NCBI RefSeq assembly: GCF_014654205.1
Contig: NZ_BNAW01000062.1
Span: 1 to 51,474 of the forward strand
Origin: Amycolatopsis bullii
GTDB taxonomy: Bacteria; Actinomycetota; Actinomycetes; Mycobacteriales; Pseudonocardiaceae
Direction of reading: 5' to 3'
DNA length: 51,474 nt
The position numbers and the translations under genes are program-made. Within the stretch, counting starts at the first letter, position 1. Every line of letters begins with the position of its first letter. Positions 40,225 through 48,564 of this stretch are shown piece after piece. The notes beneath the pieces are model-generated. The model made no database searches. It was not told where the DNA came from and saw only the letters and a list, made by a program, of their open reading frames with translations.

Positions 40225-41453
40225 GCACCACCACCGCGGAGGGGGCGAAGAAGAGCGGCGGAGGCCTCGCCGGTCTTCAGCGCTTCGGCCGCAGCCTCAT
40301 GCTTCCCATCGCCACCCTCCCGGCGGCCGGCTTGCTCAGCCGGCTGGGCCAGCCGGACGTCCTCGGGGCGGACGGCCTGGGCTGGGACAAGGTCGCCGAT
40401 GTCATCGGTGCGGCGGGCAGTGGCCTCTTCGACTGGCTCCCGCTGCTGTTCGCGATCGGTATCGCGGTCGGCTTCGCCCGCAAGGGTGACGGCTCCACGG
40501 CGGTCGCCGCGGCCGTCGGCTGGGTCGTGTTCAACAAGGTCATCCAGGCCATCGCCCCGATCAAGAGCCAGGAAGGCTACAAGCCCGGCTGGGACCTGGC
40601 CCCGATCCACTGGCCCTACAGCGTCCTGACCGGCATCGTCTCCGGCATCGTCGCGGCCCTGCTGTGGCAGCGCTTCTACCGGATCAAGCTGCCCGCCTGG
40701 CTGGCCTTCTTCGGCGGCCGCCGGTTCGTGCCGATCGTCACCGCGTTCGCGATGATCATCCTCGGTGTCGTCTTCGGCATCGTCTTCAAGTGGGTCGACG
40801 CGGGCATCCACAACATCGGCGAAGTCGTCGTCGGCTCCCCGGTCGTCGGTGGCGGGATCTACGGCTTCCTGAACCGCCTGCTCATCCCGGTCGGTCTGCA
40901 CCAGCTGCTCAACGTCCCGGTGTGGTTCATCTTCGGCGGCGGCGACCTGACCAACTTCTTCAACCACGTGCAGGGCTCGGGCACGTTCATGACCGGCTTC
41001 TTCCCGGTGTTCATGTTCGCCCTGCCCGCCGCCGCGCTGGCGATTTGGCAGACCGCCCGCCCGGCGCAGAAGAAGGTCGTCGGCGGTGTGATGATCGCGG
41101 CCGCGCTGACCTCGTTCATCACCGGTGTCACCGAGCCGATCGAGTTCTCGTTCATGTTCGTGGCGTGGCCGCTGTACATCTTCCACGCGATCATGACCGG
41201 CCTCACCCTCGCCGTGGTGAACGCCCTGGGCATCAAGCTCGGCTTCTCGTTCTCCGGCGGCGCGATCGACTTCGCGCTCAACTCGAGCCTGGACACCGCG
41301 CACAAGGCGTGGCTGCTCATCCCGATCGGCCTGGTCCTGGCGGTGATCTACTACTTCGTGTTCCGGATCGTCATCACGAAGTGGAACCTGCGCACGCCGG
41401 GTCGTGAGGACGACTCGATCGAGGCGGACCTCGAGCGGACTTCCGCGAAGTAA
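40221..41453 (+). CDS. PTS EIIC permease, glucose/N-acetylglucosamine family
   Basis: A 410-residue membrane transporter with about ten helices. Family motifs: RSLMLPIATLPAAGLL at the N-terminus, IPVGLHQLLNVPVWF, and the sugar-site TEPIEFSFMFVAWPLY. It lacks fused EIIA or EIIB, which are supplied by the divergent operon. The start ATG has GGAGG six bases upstream and overlaps the regulator stop by four. GlcNAc is the likely substrate by analogy with NagE proteins; glucose cannot be excluded. Confidence 0.92.
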   Translation: MSTTTAEGAKKSGGGLAGLQRFGRSLMLPIATLPAAGLLSRLGQPDVLGADGLGWDKVADVIGAAGSGLFDWLPLLFAIGIAVGFARKGDGSTAVAAAVGWVVFNKVIQAIAPIKSQEGYKPGWDLAPIHWPYSVLTGIVSGIVAALLWQRFYRIKLPAWLAFFGGRRFVPIVTAFAMIILGVVFGIVFKWVDAGIHNIGEVVVGSPVVGGGIYGFLNRLLIPVGLHQLLNVPVWFIFGGGDLTNFFNHVQGSGTFMTGFFPVFMFALPAAALAIWQTARPAQKKVVGGVMIAAALTSFITGVTEPIEFSFMFVAWPLYIFHAIMTGLTLAVVNALGIKLGFSFSGGAIDFALNSSLDTAHKAWLLIPIGLVLAVIYYFVFRIVITKWNLRTPGREDDSIEADLERTSAK

Positions 41454-41494
41454 CATCCCCACCGACGTAGTACCTGTTGAGCGAGAGGACGAAC

Positions 41495-41761
41495 ATGCCG
41501 GAGAAACGCGTCGCCGTGGCCAGCAAGGTGGGGCTGCACGCCCGGCCGGCCGCGCTGGTGGCGAAGGCGGCCGCGGCGCAGCCCGTCGCGGTGCAGATCG
41601 CCAAGGCCGGCGGGGACCCGGTGGCCGCCGGCAGCGTGCTCAACCTGATGACGCTGGCCGCCGGCTACGGTGACGAGGTCATCATCAGCGCCGAGGGCGA
41701 CGGCGCCGAGCAGGCCGTGGAAGCGGTCGCCCAGCTCGTCGCCACCGACCTCGACGCCTGA
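41495..41761 (+). CDS. ptsH: PTS phosphocarrier HPr
   Basis: 88 residues with H15 in KVGLHARPAA, the residue phosphorylated by enzyme I, and S47 in AAGSVLN at the regulatory-serine position. It lies 41 bp after EIIC with a GAGAGGA ribosome site, and a terminator follows. Enzyme I is not in the window. Confidence 0.93.
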   Translation: MPEKRVAVASKVGLHARPAALVAKAAAAQPVAVQIAKAGGDPVAAGSVLNLMTLAAGYGDEVIISAEGDGAEQAVEAVAQLVATDLDA

Positions 41762-41773
41762 CGAACACCCCGC

Positions 41774-41816
41774 GAAGGCCCCCGCACCGGTCCCCGACAC
41801 CGGTGCGGGGGCCTTC
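41774..41816 (+). terminator. Strong terminator after HPr
   Basis: A perfect 18-bp stem starting GAAGGCCCCCGCACCGG, a 7-base loop, then GTTTCG. It is the most terminator-like hairpin in the window and starts 12 bases past the HPr stop. Confidence 0.93.
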
Positions 41817-41834
41817 GTTTCGTAGGGTGGGCGC

Positions 41835-42650
41835 ATGGAGAGCGTGCGCCTGATCGACGAGTGGCCGGTGGACGACGCCGCGACGGCCGTGGTGGCGGCG
41901 GACGGGAGCGTCCTGGGCCGCCACGGCGACACCGCGCGGAAGTTCCGGCTGGCCTCGGTCTCCAAGCCGCTGACCGCCTACGCCGCGCTCATCGCGGTCG
42001 AGGAAGGCGTGGTCGAGCTCGACACCCCGGCCGGGCCCGAGGGCTCGACCGTGCGGCACCTGCTGGCCCACACCTCCGGGCTCGCCTTCGACGCGCACAA
42101 GGCGATGGCCGCGCCGGGCACGCGGCGGCTCTACTCCAACGCCGGGTTCGAGCAGCTGGCCGACGCGCTGGCCGAGCACTCCGGCATCCCCTTCGCGCAG
42201 TACCAGGCCGAAGCGCTGTTCACCCCGCTCGGCATGACTTCGACGGCCCTCGACGGCTCGCCCGCGTCCGGCGCGGTGTCCACTGTGGACGACCTGGTCG
42301 CCTTCGCCGCCGAACTGCAGGCTCCGAAGCTGCTGGACCCGGCCACCGTGGCCGCGGCGACGGACGTCGTGTTCCCCGGCCTGTCCGGCGTGCTCCCCGG
42401 GTTCGGGCACCAGAAGCCCAACGACTGGGGCCTCGGCTTCGAAATCCGCGACCACAAGAGCCCGCACTGGACCGGTGCGCGGAGCTCGCCGCGGACGTTC
42501 GGCCACTTCGGCCAGTCGGGCACGTTCCTCTGGGTCGACCCGGACGCGGGCGCGGCCTGCGTCGCACTGACCGACCGGGCGTTCGGCCCGTGGGCCGCCG
42601 AGGTCTGGCCGCGCTACACCGACGCCGTCCTGGCGGACCTCGGCGCGTGA
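41835..42650 (+). CDS. Cytoplasmic serine hydrolase, beta-lactamase family
   Basis: 271 residues. Active-site S-V-S-K in RLASVSKPLTAYAAL, second motif YSN in RRLYSNAGF, and HFG in TFGHFGQSG. There is no signal peptide, unlike the one at 2425. TAGGGT at 41823-41828 is seven bases before the ATG and no ribosome site exists, so a leaderless message is likely. The stop overlaps the next gene start (GTGA). Substrate unknown. Confidence 0.85.
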   Translation: MESVRLIDEWPVDDAATAVVAADGSVLGRHGDTARKFRLASVSKPLTAYAALIAVEEGVVELDTPAGPEGSTVRHLLAHTSGLAFDAHKAMAAPGTRRLYSNAGFEQLADALAEHSGIPFAQYQAEALFTPLGMTSTALDGSPASGAVSTVDDLVAFAAELQAPKLLDPATVAAATDVVFPGLSGVLPGFGHQKPNDWGLGFEIRDHKSPHWTGARSSPRTFGHFGQSGTFLWVDPDAGAACVALTDRAFGPWAAEVWPRYTDAVLADLGA

Positions 42651-44126
42651 AGCGGGCTTTCCTCGCCGCTCTCCTGCTGCTCACCGCCTGCAGCGCACCC
42701 CGGGCGGCGCCCGCGCCGACGTCGTCCCCGCCGGCACCCGCGGCTCCCCGGGCGCTCGGCACGAACGGCGCCGCGGTCCCGGTGCTGCACTGGGCGCCCT
42801 GCCACGGGTCGTTCCAGTGCGCGGGCGCGGCGGTGCCACTGAGTTACCGCGACCCGAAGGGCGCCACGATCACGCTGTCGGTGATCCGGCTGCCGGCGAC
42901 CGACCCGGGACGGCGGCTCGGCTCGCTGTTCTTCAACTTCGGCGGCCCCGGCACGGACGGCGTCGGCGAGCTGACCCGGTTCGCCGCCCGCTACCCGCCG
43001 GAGCTGCGGGCCCGGTTCGACCTGGTGAGCTTCGACCCGCGCGGGATCGGCGGGTCGGCGCCGATCAGCTGCCCGGGCGCGGACCACCTGCCGCCGGCCG
43101 GGTCGCCGCTGCGGGACCCGGACGCGTTCTTCGCCGCGAGCGCCGCGACGGGCCGGGCCTGCGCGGCCTCGGGGGCCCTGCTGAGCCACCTCTCGACGGC
43201 GAACGTGGCCCGCGATCTGGAGCTGCTGCGCCAGGCCGTCGGGGACGCCTCGCTGAACTTCTACGGCTACTCCCTACGGCACGTACCTGGGCGGCACGTA
43301 CGCGAACCTGTTCCCGGACCGGGTCCGCGCGATGACTCTCGACGGCACGCTGGACCTGGTCGCCAACGCCACCGGGAAGCCGGGGCAGGAGCAGCAGCCG
43401 GTGGACGTGCGGGCCGACGTCGCCGGGGCCCAGCAGCAGGAGCTGGACCAGTTCTTCGCGGTGTGCGCCGCGGCCGGGCCGAAGTGCGCCTTCTCCGCGG
43501 GCGACCCGAAGCAGAAGTTCGCCGGGATCTTCGCCCGCGCGTCCCGGGGGCCGGAGGTGGCTTCCCTGATGAAGACGGTCGGCAGCGCGCTGTACCAGTC
43601 CGGCCGGTGGAAGCGGCTCGCGCAGACCCTCGCCGCGATGCCGGCGGACCCCGGGCCGGCGGTGCCGGTGCTCGACCCGGCCGTGCCGGCGCACTCCCCC
43701 GGGTTCCTGGCCGTCCAGTGCGTCGACAGCGACAACCCGCAGTCCCCTGGGGACTACGCCGCCCTCGCCGCCCGGGAAAGCGCGCGCCAGCCGTATTTCG
43801 GGCTGAGCGCGGTCTATTCGATGGCGCAGTGCGTCGGCTGGCCGGCGCGCGACGAAGACCGGTACACCGGGCCGTGGAACCGGCCGCGGACGAACCCGGT
43901 CCTGGTGCTGAACAACCGGTTCGACCCGGCGACACCCCTGCACAACGCCGAGGCGACTGCGGCGGAACTGGGCGACGGCCGGGTGCTCGTCGTCGACGGC
44001 TACGGCCACACCTCGCTCGACGCCCCGAGCGCGTGCGCTTCGGCGGCCGTGGTGCGGTACCTGACGGACCTGGCCGCCCCGGCGCCCGGGACCACCTGCC
44101 CACCGGACACCCTGCCGTTCCCCTGA
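42647..44126 (+). pseudogene. TAP-like alpha/beta hydrolase lipoprotein with frameshift
   Basis: A secreted peptidase or esterase of the tripeptidyl-aminopeptidase-like family, broken by one extra base. The first frame (42647 to about 43273) gives a lipoprotein signal (LLLLTACS), FFNFGGPGTDG, FDPRGIGGSAP, and LNFYGYS. Continuing in the next frame restores YGTYLGGTYANLFPDRVRA, the catalytic Asp in NNRFDPATP and His in GYGHTSL. The extra C lies in the run at 43272-43274 inside the codons for the nucleophile elbow GYSYG. The two halves otherwise have no stops or decay, so it is either a very recent mutation or a sequencing error. Full length would be about 490 residues. Confidence 0.85.
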
Positions 44127-44131
44127 CCCCC

Positions 44132-44175
44132 TCGTGAGTGGGAAACCGGGTTGGAACACTGTTTCTCACTCACGA
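44132..44175. repeat. 17-bp-arm hairpin of a dispersed family, copy 2
   Basis: Arms at 44132-44148 and 44159-44175 with a 10-base loop; nearly the same sequence as 29985-30028. As there, it separates convergent genes. Confidence 0.8.
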
Positions 44176-44327
44176 CCAGCCGCGGCAGGGGGTTCAGCCG
44201 AACGGACCCCGCCGGCAGGGTCCAAAGACCCTGCCCACGGCCGGGCACGGGTGGTGTCATCGAAGGGTGCAGGCCCGCCGCAGGGCCGGTGCGGGGACCT
44301 CGGGCCCCGGCGGGCCGCACGCCTTCT

Positions 44328-45260
44328 TCACTCCATGACGCGGATCGGCGATCCCGCCTGGTAGGCGGCGATGTCCTCGACCGCGTCGCCGTAGAAGATC
44401 TCGTAGACCTCCCGGGTGACGAAGCCGATGTGCGGCGTCAGGACCGCGTTGTCGAGTGTCCGCAGTGGATGGTCGGCGGGGAACGGCTCGGTGTCGTAGA
44501 CGTCCAGCGCGGCGGCGCGGATCTCCTTGCGCCGCAACGCGTCCACCAGCGCGGCTTCGTCGACGATCGGGCCGCGCGAGGTGTTCACCAGCAACGCCGT
44601 CGGCTTCATCGCGGCGAGTTCGGCCGCGCCGACCAGGCCGCGGGTGCGCTCACTGAGGACCAAGTGGACGGACAGCACGTCCGAGCGCGCGAAGAGCTCG
44701 TCCTTGGTCACCGCGGTGACGCCGTGCGGGTCCGCCTTCTCCTGCGTCAGGTTCTGGCTCCAGGCGATGGTCTCCATCCCGAAGACCTGGCCGATCTTCG
44801 CCGCGCCGGCGCCGAGCCTGCCGAGGCCGAGCAGGCCGAGCGTCTTGCCGTGCAGCATGGTGCCGACGCCGGTCTGCCAGCCGCCCTCGCGCATGGACCG
44901 GAACTCCTGCGGCAGGTTCCGCGACGCGGCCAGGATCAGCGCCCAGGTGTGCTCGGCGGTCGGCTCCCCGATGTAGCCGGTGGCGGACACGACGATGCCG
45001 CCCCGCCGCGCGGCGGCCACGTCGATGGCCGCGTTCCGCTTGCCCGTGCTGACCAGCAGCTTCAGATCGGGAAGGGCGCCGAGCACCTCGGCCGGGAACC
45101 GGGTGCGCTCGCGCATCGCGACGACGCAATCGAAGCCCTGCAGCTGCTTGACGACGTCCGTGAGGGGTTCGGTGAAGACCGTGATGTCGGCCTTCAGCGA
45201 GTCCCAGTCCCCGAAGGTGAGGGCGACGTTCTGGTAGTCGTCGAGAATCGCGATCCGCAT
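44328..45260 (-). CDS. D-2-hydroxyacid dehydrogenase family protein
   Basis: 310 residues with an NAD-binding domain: GLGRLG (145-150), and the catalytic trio R229 in NTSRGPIVDE, E258 in VYDTEPF, H277 in LTPHIGF. These convert 2-keto acids and D-2-hydroxy acids; the substrate (phosphoglycerate, glyoxylate or other) is not clear. It stands alone between a convergent hydrolase and a regulator gene that ends 22 bp upstream of its start. Confidence 0.88.
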   Translation of the reverse strand: MRIAILDDYQNVALTFGDWDSLKADITVFTEPLTDVVKQLQGFDCVVAMRERTRFPAEVLGALPDLKLLVSTGKRNAAIDVAAARRGGIVVSATGYIGEPTAEHTWALILAASRNLPQEFRSMREGGWQTGVGTMLHGKTLGLLGLGRLGAGAAKIGQVFGMETIAWSQNLTQEKADPHGVTAVTKDELFARSDVLSVHLVLSERTRGLVGAAELAAMKPTALLVNTSRGPIVDEAALVDALRRKEIRAAALDVYDTEPFPADHPLRTLDNAVLTPHIGFVTREVYEIFYGDAVEDIAAYQAGSPIRVME

Positions 45261-45281
45261 GGCCTCACCGTAGTGGCTGCC

Positions 45282-45836
45282 TCACCCGGCGGCGGGCGGC
45301 TCCCCGGGGAAGAGGATGGGGCTGAGCAGGTACCGCGTGCGGTCGGGGGTGGCCGGGTTGGCCAGCCGCGGGAGGATCGCGGCCCGCAGTTCGCCGACCA
45401 GGGCGAGCAGCTCGTCCCGGGTCAGCCAGACCGCGTGCTGCTGGTAGCCGACCGGGTCGGCCGAGGGGTCGGCGTCGTCGCGGTCGAGGTAGGCGTTGAA
45501 CTCGGCGACCAGGGTGGCGACCGCCACGGCGAACCCGCGCCGGTGGTCCTCGGCCGACATCGCCGCGACCGTGCCGGGGTCGACCGACGCCCGGTCCCGG
45601 CGCAACCGGTAGTGGCGCTCGACCGCGCCGCGGACCCGGCGTTCCTCGGCCACCTCCAGGACCTCGGCGGCGGCGAGCAGGTCGACGTGCCGGTAGAGCA
45701 TGGCTTTCGAGACGTCCGGCAGGAGCGCGCCGAGCTGGGCGGTGGTGAGGGTCCGTTCGCCGCGCAGGGCGTGCACGATCCGCAGCCGCACCGGGTGGCC
45801 CAGGAGTTCCAAAGTGTCCACGCTCAATGTTCTCAT
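45282..45836 (-). CDS. ArsR-like winged-helix regulator
   Basis: 184 residues from ATG 45836. An N-terminal winged helix (about 5-85) is typical of ArsR/HTH_20 proteins: LELLGHPVRLRIVHALRG, TTAQLGALLPDVSKAMLYRHVDLL. The C-terminal 100 residues carry no metal-binding cysteine pattern. I preferred this start over GTG-type extension to 45860, which runs into the divergent promoter. Divergent from a hydrolase gene by 44 bp; the inverted repeat GTTCTC-N26-GAGAAC spans the gap (45829-45866), so it probably controls both. Confidence 0.82.
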   Translation of the reverse strand: MRTLSVDTLELLGHPVRLRIVHALRGERTLTTAQLGALLPDVSKAMLYRHVDLLAAAEVLEVAEERRVRGAVERHYRLRRDRASVDPGTVAAMSAEDHRRGFAVAVATLVAEFNAYLDRDDADPSADPVGYQQHAVWLTRDELLALVGELRAAILPRLANPATPDRTRYLLSPILFPGEPPAAG

Positions 45837-45880
45837 TAAGTGATACCGTTTGCAAAACACGAGAACGGTGGGGGTCGGAA

Positions 45881-47116
45881 ATGACGGACACAGCAGTGGT
45901 CGCCCGGGCGGTCGTCGACCTGACGGCGGCGGGGCGCTTCACGGAGGTCGAGGAGCGGTTCGCGCCGCGGCTGCGGGCGGCGGCGTCGGCGGGGACGCTC
46001 CGGGTGGGCTGGGAGACGGAGATCGCGAAAACCGGGCCGGTCCGCGCGGTCGGCACCCCGGTGAGCGAGCCGCCCGCGGCGGGACTGGTCCGGGTGAGCG
46101 TGCCGGTGACCTGCGAGCGCGGGGGCCTCACGGTGATCATGTCGGTGGACGACGCCGGCCTGCTGCACGGCCTGCGGCTCGCGCCGCCGTCCGCCACGTC
46201 CTGGGAGCCACCGCCCTACGCCGAGCCGGACCGGTTCACCGAGCACGAGGTCACCGTCGGCACCGGCCCGCTCTCGGTACCCGGCACGCTCACCGTTCCC
46301 CGGGGGCGGGGCCCGTGGCCGGGGCTGGTGCTGCTGGCGTCGGGGCCCGCCGACCGCGACCTGACGACCGGGCCCAACAAGCCGTTCAGGGACCTGGCGT
46401 GGGGGCTGGCTTCCCGGGGCGTCGCGGTGGCCCGGTTCGACAAGGTGACCCACGTCCACCCGGAAACCGGTTCCGCACCCGGCTTCACGATGGCCGACGA
46501 GTACGTGCCGCACGCGACCGCCGCCGTCCGCCTGCTGCAGGAGCGGCCGGACGTGGACCCGGCGCGGGTGTTCGTCCTGGGGCTCAGCGGCGGCGGCAAG
46601 GCGGCGCCGCGGGTCGCGGCCGCCGAGCCGTCGATCGCCGGGGTGATCAGCCTGGCCGGTGACACGCTGCCGCTGCCGCAGGCGGCCGTCCGGGTCGCCC
46701 GCTACCTGGCCGAACTGGACCCCGGTCCGGCCACCACGGCGGTGGCCGAGTCGGTCGCGCGGCAGGCGGCGCTGGTCGAAAGCCCCGGCCTGTCGCCGGC
46801 GGCGGACCTGCTGTTCGGCTGGCCCGCCTCGTACTGGCTGGACCTGCGCGACTACGACCCGGTCGCCACCGCCGCCGCGCTGGACAAGCCGATACTCATC
46901 CTGCAGGGCGGCCGGGACTACCAGGTGACGGTGACCGGCGACCTCGCGCGCTGGCGGGCGGGCCTGGCCCGGCGGTCCGACGTCACCATCCGCGTCCATG
47001 AGGCCGACGACCACCTCTTCTTCCGCGGCGAAGGGCCGTCCACCCCCGCCGCCTACGAGGCACCTCAGCACGTCGATCCGGCCGTGGTGACCGACGTCGC
47101 GGACTGGATTTCTTGA
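45881..47116 (+). CDS. Alpha/beta hydrolase with N-terminal DUF3887-like domain
   Basis: 411 residues. The first 120 or so (VARAVVDLTAAGRFTEVEERF; ITE-like VPVTCERGGLTVIMSVDDAG) resemble a DUF3887 domain. The rest is a serine hydrolase: nucleophile elbow GLSGGG, where most relatives have GHSLGG, Asp in ILQGGRDYQV, His in EADDHLFF. There is no signal peptide. The divergent ArsR-like gene likely regulates it. Substrate unknown. Its TGA is inside the first TetR-type operator of the next unit. Confidence 0.85.
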   Translation: MTDTAVVARAVVDLTAAGRFTEVEERFAPRLRAAASAGTLRVGWETEIAKTGPVRAVGTPVSEPPAAGLVRVSVPVTCERGGLTVIMSVDDAGLLHGLRLAPPSATSWEPPPYAEPDRFTEHEVTVGTGPLSVPGTLTVPRGRGPWPGLVLLASGPADRDLTTGPNKPFRDLAWGLASRGVAVARFDKVTHVHPETGSAPGFTMADEYVPHATAAVRLLQERPDVDPARVFVLGLSGGGKAAPRVAAAEPSIAGVISLAGDTLPLPQAAVRVARYLAELDPGPATTAVAESVARQAALVESPGLSPAADLLFGWPASYWLDLRDYDPVATAAALDKPILILQGGRDYQVTVTGDLARWRAGLARRSDVTIRVHEADDHLFFRGEGPSTPAAYEAPQHVDPAVVTDVADWIS

Positions 47117-47160
47117 ACGTGTTCAAAAACCGCGCTACCGTCAGTCTTGAACACGTTCAA
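47113..47160 (+). promoter_or_regulatory. Promoter with paired TetR-type operators
   Basis: TTGAAC (47113-47118), 17 bases and TACCGT (47136-47141) form a promoter. The palindromes TTGAACGTGTTCAA (47113-47126) and TTGAACACGTTCAA (47147-47160) overlap its -35 box and its start region, 34 bp apart. A TetR gene lies in the same unit, so autoregulation is likely. Confidence 0.7.
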
Positions 47161-47173
47161 AACTGGAGGAACC

Positions 47174-47587
47174 ATGGACCCGATAGTCCTCGCGTACGCG
47201 CTCTACCTGCTGATCAGCATCCCGCTGACCGTCCTCGTGGCCCGGACGCTGAGCAAGCACGGCCGCACCTTCCTCACCGAGGTCTTCGCCGACAGCCCCG
47301 GCCTGGCCAACGCCGTCAACCAGCTGCTGGTCGTCGGGTTCTACCTGGTCAGCCTCGGCTTCGTGACGCTCTTCCTGACCAGCAGCAGCTTCGTGGTCAG
47401 CGCCCGGGACGTCTTCGAGATGCTGTCGGTCAAGATCGGCACGGTCGCGCTGGTGCTCGGCGTCATGCACCTGTTCAACGTGCTGGTGTTCAACGGCATC
47501 CGGCGCCGCCACCTGGCCCCGAAGCCGGCCCCGGTGCCGCTCGCCCACCCGGGCGTGCCGCAGGCCCCGCCCTTCCCGGCTCCCTGA
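47174..47587 (+). CDS. Small membrane protein, TetR-controlled
   Basis: 137 residues with three helices: about 4-24 (LAYALYLLISIPLTVLVA), 46-70 (AVNQLLVVGFYLVSLGFVTLFL), 85-110. The C-terminal tail is rich in proline and alanine. I do not recognise a family. GGAGG six bases before the ATG. It is the first gene behind the operator pair and is followed 10 bp later by the TetR gene. Confidence 0.75.
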   Translation: MDPIVLAYALYLLISIPLTVLVARTLSKHGRTFLTEVFADSPGLANAVNQLLVVGFYLVSLGFVTLFLTSSSFVVSARDVFEMLSVKIGTVALVLGVMHLFNVLVFNGIRRRHLAPKPAPVPLAHPGVPQAPPFPAP

Positions 47588-47597
47588 CGGCGCTAAC

Positions 47598-48266
47598 GTG
47601 CAGTGCGTGGCCAAGAGCGAGGAAACGCGGTCCCTGATCGTCACGACCGCGATGCGGCTGTTCACCGAGAACGGCTACGACCGCACGACGATGCGCGCGA
47701 TCGCCGCCGAGGCGGGCGTCTCCGTCGGGAACGCCTACTACTACTTCTCGTCCAAGGAACAGCTGATCCAGGGCTTCTACGACGAGATGGCCGGGCAGCA
47801 CCTGGCGACGGCCCGGCGGCTGCTGGACGGCGAAACCGGCTTCGCGGCCCGGCTGAAGGCCGTGCTGCTGTGCTGGCTCGACGTCGCCGAGCCCTACCAC
47901 CGCTTCGGCACGCAGTTCTTCGTCAACGCGGCCGACCCGGAGTCGCCGCTGAGCCCGTTCAGCGCCGACTCCGCGCCCGCCCGCGAGGCATCGATCGGCC
48001 TCATGCGCGAGGTCGTCGAGGGCTCCGACGTCAAGCTCGACCCGGAGCTGCGGAAACAGCTGCCGGAATTGCTCTGGCTGTTCCAGATGGGCGTGGTGCT
48101 GTTCTGGGTCCACGATCGCTCGGCCGGCACGAAACGCAGCCGGCTGCTGGTGGAGCGCAGCGTCCCGCTGCTGGCCCGGCTGGCCGCGCTCTCCCGGCTG
48201 CGGGTGTTCCGGCCCGTCAGCCGGGAGATCGCCGACCTGATCCGGGAACTGGCCAAGCGGGAATGA
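47598..48266 (+). CDS. TetR-family regulator
   Basis: 222 residues. N-terminal helix-turn-helix: TAMRLFTENGYDRTTMRAIAAEAGVSVGNAYYYFSSKEQLI. The C-terminal domain (about 75-215) is the usual all-helical ligand-binding part. A GTG three codons on (47607) could also be the start; neither has a good ribosome site. It likely represses the operon through the two palindromes at 47113-47160. Confidence 0.88.
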   Translation: MQCVAKSEETRSLIVTTAMRLFTENGYDRTTMRAIAAEAGVSVGNAYYYFSSKEQLIQGFYDEMAGQHLATARRLLDGETGFAARLKAVLLCWLDVAEPYHRFGTQFFVNAADPESPLSPFSADSAPAREASIGLMREVVEGSDVKLDPELRKQLPELLWLFQMGVVLFWVHDRSAGTKRSRLLVERSVPLLARLAALSRLRVFRPVSREIADLIRELAKRE

Positions 48267-48290
48267 ACCCCACGGCCTTTTCCCGGCTCG

Positions 48291-48503
48291 TCATTCCTTG
48301 CGGGAAATCACCTCGGTGGCCCCGTTCTTGCTGAACGCGGCCCACAGGTTGAAACCGATGATCGCCACCCCGGCAATCAGCCACAACCAGATGAAACCCC
48401 CGGACTTGTTCGCGTTGACGAACCCGAACACCAGGATTGCCACACCGAAGACGGCCCCGAAGATCGCCACGGGTTTGGACGGCTTCACTCGGAAAGACGA
48501 CAT
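48291..48503 (-). CDS. Small two-helix membrane protein
   Basis: 70 residues: two membrane helices (AIFGAVFGVAILVFGFV; FIWLWLIAGVAIIGFNLWAAF) with short basic and acidic ends. Not a recognised family beyond general actinobacterial small membrane proteins. Convergent with the TetR gene, 24 bp apart. Confidence 0.7.
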   Translation of the reverse strand: MSSFRVKPSKPVAIFGAVFGVAILVFGFVNANKSGGFIWLWLIAGVAIIGFNLWAAFSKNGATEVISRKE

Positions 48504-48564
48504 TCACCCACCCCAGTTCAGTAAAGTTCCGCGAAAGTGAGAACCGCGGGATGAGTGCCCGGTA

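Noticed and set aside
42647..44126. Programmed frameshifting in the TAP-like hydrolase
   Set aside because: There is no known slippery heptamer or stimulatory structure at the site; a single extra C in a short C run is explained more simply by mutation or sequencing error.
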